Assembly (NCBI GenBank): GCA_003455235.1
Contig: DMRT01000158.1
Span: 1 to 5,920 of the forward strand
Length of the DNA: 5,920 nucleotides
Direction: 5' to 3'
Source: Chitinophagaceae bacterium
Lineage (GTDB): Bacteria; Bacteroidota; Bacteroidia; Chitinophagales; Chitinophagaceae
The notes under the pieces were generated by a model. It worked only from the letters and a program-made list of their open reading frames with translations, made no database searches and had not been told where the DNA came from. Below are positions 1-5,599 of this stretch, piece after piece (the stretch's first letter is position 1; each line of letters begins with the position of its first letter). The position numbers and the translations under genes are program-made.

Positions 1-2
1 GG

Positions 3-548
3 CAGGTGTACCTGCATAAAACAGTATTATCATCAGAGAAAATGCTTGTGAAGATTATTGAGCGGGCAAGGCAAGTAAAAGCGGCATCAGGTTCCGATGT
101 ACTCAATATCTTCCTGCTCAACTCATACAATAAGGAAAATGTGTACGGGTTGCTACCACAATTTTGTCAGCTCGATGACATTGATATAATGAGTTCTATA
201 AAAAAATGGGTAATGCATTCCGATAAGGTATTATCAACCTTGTGCAGTAATCTTTTAAACAGGAATTTATTAAAATGCAGGCTGCAGACAGAACCTTTTA
301 GTGAAGAGGAGGTCAATATCAGGAAACAACAGGTAGCCAGCTTTTTAAATATCGCTCTGGATGAAGCTTCCTGTTTTGTATTTACCGGCGAAGCTGCAAA
401 TACTACTTATACATTGGGGACTGAACATATTAATATACTCTTTAAAGATGGCAGCGTAAAAAATATTTCAGGTGTAGATAACCCGCTTATTAATCAAACA
501 CTTTCAATGCCGGTGAAAAAAAATTACATTTGTTATTTAACCATTTAA
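3..548 (+). CDS. HD-superfamily phosphohydrolase, C-terminal part (5' end outside window)
   Basis: The reading frame is open to the left edge (the codon at 3-5 is CAG), so the GTG at 6 is internal and the gene starts upstream. About 181 C-terminal residues are visible. The segment beginning QVYLHKTVLSSEKML, followed by a helical stretch and ending in a beta-rich tail (FKDGSVKNIS, then VKKNYICY), resembles the C-terminal half of the Bacteroidota HD-domain proteins related to dNTP triphosphohydrolases (SAMHD1/dGTPase-like). The metal-binding H...HD residues would lie in the missing N-terminal half, so activity cannot be judged here. It lies 67 bp upstream of lpxD on the same strand with no obvious terminator between, so co-transcription is likely. 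The segment is AT-rich compared with the genes to the right. The family call is by recognition of the C-terminal pattern; the substrate is unknown. Confidence 0.72.
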   Translation, partial: QVYLHKTVLSSEKMLVKIIERARQVKAASGSDVLNIFLLNSYNKENVYGLLPQFCQLDDIDIMSSIKKWVMHSDKVLSTLCSNLLNRNLLKCRLQTEPFSEEEVNIRKQQVASFLNIALDEASCFVFTGEAANTTYTLGTEHINILFKDGSVKNISGVDNPLINQTLSMPVKKNYICYLTI

Positions 549-615
549 AAAAATCTTGCTTCTAAAGTAAAAAATTAGTGACCTTTAAAAGCAAAATATT
601 CAACTGATACCGCTT

Positions 616-1668
616 ATGCAATTTACTGCCGGGCAAATAGCCACACTTATAAATGGCCAGGTAGAAGGTAATGCTTCTGCAACGGTTGACTCATTTGGTA
701 AAATTGAAGAAGCACAGCAAAACCAGCTTGCTTTTCTTGCCAATCCTAAATACGAAGAATTTCTCTATACCACCAAAGCGTCAATTATTATTATTAATGA
801 TACACAGGAACTAAAAGAAACCCTCGCCGCAACACTTATACGTGTACCTGACGCCTATTCAGCATTTGCAGCTTTGCTGCGCAAGTACCAGCAGATGGCC
901 ACACAGCAATTGAGCGGCGTAGAAGAACCAAGCTTTATTCATTCTTCTGCTGTTTTGGGGCAAAATGTATTTATTGGTGCTTTTACTTACGTAAGCGAAG
1001 GCGCCAGGATTGGCGATAATGTAAAATTATTTCCGGGCGTTTTTATAGGCCGCAATGTTTCAATAGACAATAACAGCATATTGATGCCGGGTGTAAAAAT
1101 ATATCATGAATGTACTGTTGGTAAAAACGTTACCATTCATGCCGGCAGCGTAATTGGCGGCGATGGTTTTGGCTTTGCCCCGCAGGCCGATGGCAGTTAC
1201 AAGAAAATTCCGCAGATAGGCAACGTAGTAATTGAAGATTTTGTAGAGATCGGTTCAAATGCAACAATAGACAGGGCAACAATTGGTTCAACGCTTATAA
1301 AAGCAGGCGCCAAATTAGATAACCTGATACAGATTGCCCACAATGTAGAAGTAGGTAACAATACCGTAATTGCTGCACAAAGCGGCGTGAGCGGCAGTAC
1401 CAAGATTGGCAACAATGTACAGATTGGCGGCCAGGCCGGCATTGTAGGTCATATTATTATTGCAGATGGTACCCGCATAAATGCCCAAAGCGGTGTAAGC
1501 AAAACCATAAAAACCCCAAATACCACACTTACCGGTTCGCCGGCTTTTGATTATACCAGTGCACTTCGCAGCCAGGCTGTAAGCCGCAACCTGCCCGAAT
1601 TGGAAAAGCGCGTTGCCGAACTTGAAAAACTGGTTCAGCAATTATTGAACGAACGGATAGGTATCTAA
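616..1668 (+). CDS. lpxD: UDP-3-O-(3-hydroxyacyl)glucosamine N-acyltransferase
   Basis: Third committed step of lipid A synthesis: transfers a 3-hydroxyacyl chain from ACP to the free 2-amino group of UDP-3-O-acyl-glucosamine, in the cytoplasm. The protein has 350 residues, the usual family length. Residues 1-100 form the N-terminal uridine-binding domain. Residues about 105-310 are hexapeptide repeats of the left-handed beta-helix (IGDNV, VGKNVTIHAGSV and similar). The LpxD hallmark GGDGFGFA is at 181-188, and His242 in NLIQIAHNV matches the catalytic histidine of E. coli LpxD (His239). His279 in GIVGH fits the second conserved histidine (E. coli His276). The C-terminus (about 325-346) is a Leu/Glu-rich helix, likely a trimer coiled coil. 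The ATG at 616 gives a full N-terminus; there is no Shine-Dalgarno, as is common in Bacteroidota. Isoleucine codons are ATA/ATT-rich with almost no ATC, unlike lpxA downstream. Confidence 0.96.
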   Translation: MQFTAGQIATLINGQVEGNASATVDSFGKIEEAQQNQLAFLANPKYEEFLYTTKASIIIINDTQELKETLAATLIRVPDAYSAFAALLRKYQQMATQQLSGVEEPSFIHSSAVLGQNVFIGAFTYVSEGARIGDNVKLFPGVFIGRNVSIDNNSILMPGVKIYHECTVGKNVTIHAGSVIGGDGFGFAPQADGSYKKIPQIGNVVIEDFVEIGSNATIDRATIGSTLIKAGAKLDNLIQIAHNVEVGNNTVIAAQSGVSGSTKIGNNVQIGGQAGIVGHIIIADGTRINAQSGVSKTIKTPNTTLTGSPAFDYTSALRSQAVSRNLPELEKRVAELEKLVQQLLNERIGI

Positions 1669-1678
1669 AGGCTGTTTG

Positions 1679-1694
1679 ATACCAGCATTGGTAT
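1679..1694 (+). other. Short hairpin just after lpxD
   Basis: ATACCA (1679-1684) and TGGTAT (1689-1694) form a perfect 6-bp inverted repeat around a 4-base loop, 11 bp after the lpxD stop codon, followed by TTTC. The stem is AT-rich and the T-run short, so it is at best a weak terminator. It may instead be the edge of the repeat-like sequence that fills the lpxD-lpxC gap. Confidence 0.35.
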
Positions 1695-1864
1695 TTCATC
1701 GCATCATCGTTGCGTCGCAATCCTTTCATCTGTATACCATTGGGAAACAGTTTTGTGCGCAGATTACAAATGGTTACAAAAAAAAGGAATACCAAGGCCC
1801 CTATCCTACTTTTATAAGAAACCGGCAGATGCAATGCAGCAAGGTTCATCAAAAACCTGCAAAT

Positions 1865-1896
1865 TTTAGCTGCTTTCAGGCTAAACCTTATTTTTG
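1865..1896 (+). promoter_or_regulatory. Candidate Bacteroidota-type promoter for lpxC-fabZ
   Basis: TATTTTTG at 1889-1896 matches the Bacteroidota -7 consensus TAnnTTTG at every fixed position. TTTA at 1865-1868, 20 bp upstream, matches three of four bases of the -33 TTTG box at the expected spacing. Transcription would begin near 1903, leaving an untranslated leader of about 90 nt before the lpxC ATG at 1994. This supports a promoter internal to the cluster, so that lpxC-fabZ, lpxA and the ABC gene could be expressed independently of lpxD. Confidence 0.5.
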
Positions 1897-1902
1897 CAGC
1901 CG

Positions 1903-1932
1903 GTACGTTGCCCCGCTATATTACAACTGTAC
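1903..1932 (+). other. Hairpin at the predicted 5' end of the lpxC mRNA
   Basis: GTACGTTG (1903-1910) can pair with CAAC-T-GTAC (1924-1932), giving an 8-bp stem with one bulged T and a 13-base loop. It starts at about the transcription start inferred from the promoter at 1865-1896. It could stabilise the mRNA or play a regulatory part; nothing matches a riboswitch class I recognise. Confidence 0.3.
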
Positions 1933-1993
1933 AAGAGTGCGACGCAAGCGAAGCCTCAAAACAGTAATAGAGCCGGGCCCATAAAAAAATAAT

Positions 1994-3400
1994 ATGAACG
2001 TAAATTTTAATCCAGATAAGCAACACACGCTGGCTTCTGAAGTAAGTATCAGCGGCACAGGGTTGCATACCGGCATATTGGTTGATATGACCATGAAGCC
2101 CGCCAATCCAGGCTTTGGTATTCAGTTTCAGCGTATTGACCTCCCCAACCAGCCCCTTGTAAAAGCAGACTGCGACCTGGTTACCGATACCAGCCGTGGC
2201 ACTACACTACAGGTAGGAGATGCAAAAGTAAGCACAGTAGAACATGTACTTGCAGCACTTGTAGGCATGGGCGTGGATAATGTGCTGATAGGCTTGAACG
2301 GCCCCGAGATACCCATTGTGGATGGCAGCAGTGTACCTTTTATTGAGCTGATAGAAGAAGCTGGTGTGCTGGAGCAGGAAGCTGCAAAATCTTGGTACAG
2401 CATTGACGAAAATATTTTTCACTATGATGAGGTAAAGCGGGTGGAAATGGTAGCACTTCCATCGATCGATTACCTTGTAACCACTTTAATAGATTTTAAC
2501 AGCCCTGTATTGGGCACACAGCATGCAGGCCTGAAAAAAATGAGTGACTTTAAAACCGAAATAGCACCATGCCGCACATTCTGTTTTTTACACGAACTGG
2601 AAATGCTGCTGGAGCATAACCTGGTAAAAGGTGGTGACATTAACAATGCCATTGTAGTGGTGGATAAACCGGTAACAGATGAAGAAATGGAACGCCTGGC
2701 AAAAGCATTCGGCCGGGCCAAGGTGGAAGTGAAAAGCGAAGGATACCTCAACAATCTTGAACTGCGTTTTGCCAACGAACCGGCCCGGCATAAGCTGCTG
2801 GACGTGGTGGGCGACCTGGCTCTGATCGGCTATCCCATCAAGGCGCACATCATTGCCAACCGGCCCGGACACAGCAGCAACGTGGAGTTTGCCAAACGGA
2901 TAAAGCAATACATCAAAAAGAACAAACACACCCGGGATATTCCTATCTATGATCCAAACCGGGAGCCGGTATACACACAACAGCAGATTGAAAAAACACT
3001 GCCGCACCGTTTCCCCTTTATCCTTGTCGACAAGATCATTGAATTAAGCGATACCCATATCGTGGGCATCAAAAACGTTACATTCAATGAATACTTTTTC
3101 CAGGGACATTTCCCGGGTAACCCCGTAATGCCGGGTGTATTGCAGATAGAAGCGCTGGCGCAGACAGGCGGCCTGCTTTGTATCAACACCATGCCCGATG
3201 GACAATACGATACGTATTTCCTTAAGATCGAGAACTGTAAGTTCAAACAAAAAGTGGTGCCGGGTGATACCCTGATCCTGAAAATGGAGCTGATTGAACC
3301 CATCCGCCGCGGCATCTGTGTAATGCGGGGAAGTGTGTACGTGGGTAATAAGCTGTGTACGGAAGCAGACCTTACTGCACAGCTGGTAAAAAGAAATTAA
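1994..3400 (+). CDS. lpxC-fabZ: Bifunctional UDP-3-O-acyl-GlcNAc deacetylase / 3-hydroxyacyl-ACP dehydratase
   Basis: A fusion of 468 residues. LpxC (about 8-305) is the Zn-dependent deacetylase of lipid A synthesis. TVEHVLAAL carries Glu83 and zinc ligand His84; RHKLLDVVGD carries zinc ligands His266 and Asp270; PGHSSN carries His293. These match E. coli Glu78, His79, His238, Asp242 and His265. FabZ (about 325-468) is the hot-dog-fold dehydratase of fatty-acid elongation: LPHRFPFILVD at 336-346, GHFPGNPVMPG with catalytic His372, and IEALAQ with Glu386. A linker of roughly 15-20 residues joins them. All catalytic residues seen are intact. The start at 1994 sits after an A-rich leader, without a Shine-Dalgarno. 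The fusion is known throughout Bacteroidota. GC content and ATC codon use rise abruptly at about codons 235-270, within the LpxC part. Confidence 0.97.
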   Translation: MNVNFNPDKQHTLASEVSISGTGLHTGILVDMTMKPANPGFGIQFQRIDLPNQPLVKADCDLVTDTSRGTTLQVGDAKVSTVEHVLAALVGMGVDNVLIGLNGPEIPIVDGSSVPFIELIEEAGVLEQEAAKSWYSIDENIFHYDEVKRVEMVALPSIDYLVTTLIDFNSPVLGTQHAGLKKMSDFKTEIAPCRTFCFLHELEMLLEHNLVKGGDINNAIVVVDKPVTDEEMERLAKAFGRAKVEVKSEGYLNNLELRFANEPARHKLLDVVGDLALIGYPIKAHIIANRPGHSSNVEFAKRIKQYIKKNKHTRDIPIYDPNREPVYTQQQIEKTLPHRFPFILVDKIIELSDTHIVGIKNVTFNEYFFQGHFPGNPVMPGVLQIEALAQTGGLLCINTMPDGQYDTYFLKIENCKFKQKVVPGDTLILKMELIEPIRRGICVMRGSVYVGNKLCTEADLTAQLVKRN

Positions 3401-3447
3401 ATATATTCGTTGATTACTTGTTATTTGCTCATCGCCAATTAAACTAA

Positions 3448-4245
3448 ATGATTCATCCACACACGTACATTCACCCCAACGCAAAGCTGGCAACCAATGT
3501 AAAGGTTGATCCATTCAGTGTTATCCATCAAAATGTTGAGATTGGCGAAGGCACCTGGATCGGCAGTAATGTAACCATCATGGAAGGTGCCCGTATCGGC
3601 AAGAACTGCCGCATCTTCCCCGGCGCCGTAATATCGGCCATTCCGCAGGACCTGAAATTTGAAGGCGAACAAACCACCGTGGAGATCGGAGACAATACCA
3701 CCATCCGCGAATTTGTTACCGTAAACCGCGGCAGTAAAGACAGGTGGACCACCAAGGTGGGAAACAACTGTCTTATCATGGCCTATAGCCACATTGCACA
3801 CGACTGCATCATCGGCAACAACTGCATCATGAGTAACAATACCCAGATGGCCGGCCACGTGGTGATGGGCGATCATGCGATACTGGCAGGCATGTGTGCC
3901 ATTCACCAGTTTGTGCAGATCGGTCAGTATGCATTTGTTTCCGGCGGTTCATTGGTAAGCAAAGACGTTCCGCCGTATATCAAAGCCGGCCGTACACCGC
4001 TGAGTTATGCGGGTGTAAATTCCGTAGGACTGAAACGAAAAGGTTTTACACTCGACCGCATCAACAAGATTCTCGACATCTACCGCATTATTTATAATAA
4101 GGGCATGAACACCTCTCAGGCGCTCAATTTTATTGAAGAAGAATTACCCGCCACCGATGAACGGGATGATATTGTAACGTTTGTCCGGGAAAGCGGCCGC
4201 GGTATCATTAAACGCTTTGTGAAGGGAAGCATCGAAGACGAATAA
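3448..4245 (+). CDS. lpxA: UDP-N-acetylglucosamine O-acyltransferase
   Basis: First step of lipid A synthesis: moves a 3-hydroxyacyl chain from ACP to the 3-OH of UDP-GlcNAc, as a cytoplasmic trimer. Its 265 residues match the family length. Residues 1-185 are hexapeptide repeats of the left-handed beta-helix (VKVDPFSVI, IGEGTWIGSNVTI and others); residues from about 190 form the C-terminal helical domain starting GVNSVGLKRKGF. His118 in SHIAHDC matches catalytic His125 of E. coli. His137 (AGHV) and His153 (IHQF) match His144 and His160, all at a constant offset of 7. Gly166 sits at the place of E. coli Gly173, whose small side chain allows long acyl chains, so a chain of C14 or more is likely (inference). 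Only 47 bp separate it from lpxC-fabZ, fitting one transcript. ATC is its commonest Ile codon. Confidence 0.97.
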   Translation: MIHPHTYIHPNAKLATNVKVDPFSVIHQNVEIGEGTWIGSNVTIMEGARIGKNCRIFPGAVISAIPQDLKFEGEQTTVEIGDNTTIREFVTVNRGSKDRWTTKVGNNCLIMAYSHIAHDCIIGNNCIMSNNTQMAGHVVMGDHAILAGMCAIHQFVQIGQYAFVSGGSLVSKDVPPYIKAGRTPLSYAGVNSVGLKRKGFTLDRINKILDIYRIIYNKGMNTSQALNFIEEELPATDERDDIVTFVRESGRGIIKRFVKGSIEDE

Positions 4246-4288
4246 AGCGCTTATATTTTTCTATGCCTCTTGAGGTTGCACCGATTGA

Positions 4289-4933
4289 ATGACCAATGAT
4301 TTAATGACCATTTCTCTCACCAATACCGGCAAACGTTACAACCGGGAGTGGATCTTCCGCCGCTTCAGTTATCAATTTGAACAGGGAAAGAAATACGCCA
4401 TTACCGGGCCCAATGGTTCGGGTAAATCCACGTTGCTGCAGGTAATTGCCGGCGCCACGTTACACAACGAAGGCACCATCGAATACCGGCAACCGGAATC
4501 CGGCACACTCGGAACCCTAGCTGATACGCAGCATTATAAATACCTCTCCATTGCCGCTCCGTACCTTGAACTGATTGAAGAAATGACGGCCCGGGAAATG
4601 CTGAGCTTTCATGCCGGCTTCAAACCATTTCTTCCTGATGCGGATATTTCATCCATTCTGGAAACCGTTGGACTGAAAACAGCAACCAACAAACAGATCC
4701 GTTATTACAGCAGCGGCATGAAACAACGGCTGAAACTGGCACAGGCTTTCTTCAGCGACACTCCTGCGCTGCTGCTGGATGAGCCCACCACTAACCTGGA
4801 TGCCGACGGCATTGCACTTTACCTTACACTCATCAGCAAGTATACAAAAGACAGGCTGGTAATTGTAAGCAGCAATGTGAAACAGGAATATGATTTCTGT
4901 GAGGAGGTGATTGCCATCAGCAGCTATAAGTAA
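4289..4933 (+). CDS. ABC transporter ATP-binding subunit, single domain
   Basis: A nucleotide-binding domain of 214 residues, compact and close in style to CcmA-like export ATPases. Walker A is GPNGSGKST (40-48). The signature region is YYSSGMKQRL (139-148), where SSGMK replaces LSGGQ. Walker B with catalytic Glu is LLLDEP (161-166), and the D-loop TNLD is at 168-171. The Q-loop glutamine expected around 89-92 is absent (SIAAPYLE), and at the H-loop SSN (194-196) stands where a histidine is usual. There is no membrane segment and no permease gene in the window, so the partner and substrate are unknown. It lies 43 bp downstream of lpxA and probably shares its transcript; a role in envelope or lipid export would fit the context but is only inferred. 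An alternative in-frame ATG at 4304 would drop five residues; the alignable core starts after it, so the start is uncertain. Confidence 0.88.
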   Translation: MTNDLMTISLTNTGKRYNREWIFRRFSYQFEQGKKYAITGPNGSGKSTLLQVIAGATLHNEGTIEYRQPESGTLGTLADTQHYKYLSIAAPYLELIEEMTAREMLSFHAGFKPFLPDADISSILETVGLKTATNKQIRYYSSGMKQRLKLAQAFFSDTPALLLDEPTTNLDADGIALYLTLISKYTKDRLVIVSSNVKQEYDFCEEVIAISSYK

Positions 4934-4935
4934 TG

Positions 4936-5577
4936 TTAACGGATGATCACAAAACCGTTCAGGAGTTCCTCAAACCGCTGCTTATTTTCTGCATACAGGT
5001 TTTCCGATGTATAAACCACCACCTGGGTGGTTCCTTTTTCGGACGAGTGCAAGTAGTATGTAAACACAAAATTAACCCCGCTTTTGGTTGCTTTTGCCGT
5101 GATGGCCTTGATCTTATTTCCGTTTACATTCCGGTACTCCTCGTTCAATACTTTAAATTCAGAAGTCGTTTTTTTTCCGTTTGTGATCACCGCATCCCTG
5201 AACATCTCGTAAGGGATCTGTATCCGCTCTGATATCACCATGCAAAATGCTTCCGAGTTTTTTGTAAGCAGGGTGAATTCGGCCGCTTCTGAAAACGGGT
5301 TATCACTTTTTTTCCATAGGGCGGCATTGTACCATAACCCGGCATTTGTTTTCTGCGAGCGCAGCAACGCTTTGCTTCCAGCAGGCTTTGTAAATGTAGG
5401 GTAAGTAGCCAGGTCGGCTTCTGTACTTTCAGGTGCCGGTACCACCAATGAATCGTATTTCCAGGTGCCGTTATCATTCAGAATTACCCGTTTGCCGTTA
5501 TCCGTGGTGGCACCCTGCTGGGCGCATACGGTTAATGTGATGATGGACAGGCCCAGTAAGATCATTGCTTTTTTCAT
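4936..5577 (-). CDS. Exported protein of unknown function
   Basis: The protein has 213 residues. The N-terminus (MKKAMILLGLSIITLTVCAQQ) is a signal peptide: two Lys, a hydrophobic core, and a likely signal peptidase I site after VCA (residues 17-19). Cys18 is preceded by Val rather than Gly, Ala or Ser, so a lipoprotein is less likely. Next comes GKRVILNDNGTWKY (28-41), a short motif seen at the start of many small exported Bacteroidota proteins. A spacer rich in Pro, Ser and Thr follows. The C-terminal domain (about 75-213) alternates strands and helices and ends in a Glu-rich helix before FVIIR; its layout recalls PsbP/Mog1-like folds, but I cannot confirm this. It follows the alanine dehydrogenase-like gene by 22 bp on the same strand and may be co-transcribed. 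Its stop lies 2 bp from that of the convergent ABC gene. Confidence 0.82.
   Translation of the reverse strand: MKKAMILLGLSIITLTVCAQQGATTDNGKRVILNDNGTWKYDSLVVPAPESTEADLATYPTFTKPAGSKALLRSQKTNAGLWYNAALWKKSDNPFSEAAEFTLLTKNSEAFCMVISERIQIPYEMFRDAVITNGKKTTSEFKVLNEEYRNVNGNKIKAITAKATKSGVNFVFTYYLHSSEKGTTQVVVYTSENLYAENKQRFEELLNGFVIIR
5014..5039 (+). terminator. Terminator-like hairpin for the plus-strand operon
   Basis: AACCACC (5014-5020) and GGTGGTT (5026-5032) form a perfect 7-bp stem with a 5-base loop, followed by CCTTTTT (5033-5039). It lies 80 bp past the ABC gene stop, inside the coding sequence of the convergent exported protein, and is the best candidate stop for the lpx transcript. The T-run is short and two bases removed from the stem, so strength is uncertain. 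Confidence 0.4.
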
Positions 5578-5599
5578 ACGTATTTTTTGAGGAAAGATG

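Larger units (their letters stand above)
1710..1947. repeat. Possible MITE-like element bounded by imperfect inverted arms
   Basis: The left arm at 1710-1726 begins TTGCGTCGCA; the right arm at 1931-1947 is its inverted counterpart ending TGCGACGCAA. The two 17-base arms match at 14 positions, including an unbroken block of 10. Each core is itself nearly palindromic (TGCG-N-CGCA). The roughly 200 bp between arms has no convincing gene. Together with the hairpin at 1679-1694, this makes most of the 325-bp lpxD-lpxC gap (1669-1993) look like a dispersed intergenic repeat of REP or MITE type. No target-site duplication was identified, and one window cannot show that it is repeated elsewhere. Confidence 0.35.

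Noticed and set aside
6..8. GTG as the start of the first gene
   Set aside because: The frame is open upstream to the window edge (Gln codon at 3-5), and the protein is only the C-terminal part of a longer family.
1529..1852. Minus-strand reading frame of 107 codons overlapping the lpxD 3' end
   Set aside because: It overlaps well-supported lpxD coding sequence, and its remainder reads through the repeat-like gap; there is no recognisable domain.
1676..1984. Plus-strand reading frame of 102 codons in the lpxD-lpxC gap
   Set aside because: It starts with TTG, has low-complexity Arg/Lys/Tyr-rich content with no family resemblance, and runs across both repeat arms and the promoter candidate. 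It is most likely a chance frame in repeat-like DNA.
2588..3007. Long minus-strand frames inside lpxC-fabZ (also 3044-3514 and 3439-3906)
   Set aside because: They are antisense to unmistakable LpxC, FabZ and LpxA coding sequence, and their translations lack any family pattern.
4216..4261. Promoter for the ABC gene (TTTG at 4216-4219 and TATTTTTC at 4254-4261)
   Set aside because: The -7 box lacks the final G and the gap of 34 bases is far from the roughly 20 expected; read-through from lpxA is simpler.
4933..5232. Plus-strand frame of 99 codons directly after the ABC gene
   Set aside because: It is antisense to the exported-protein gene, which has a proper signal peptide and coherent composition; the translation is Cys/His/Phe-rich and looks like noise.
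5518..5577. Lipoprotein signal (lipobox) in the exported protein
   Set aside because: The residue before Cys18 is Val, not Gly/Ala/Ser, while VCA before QQ fits ordinary signal peptidase I cleavage better.
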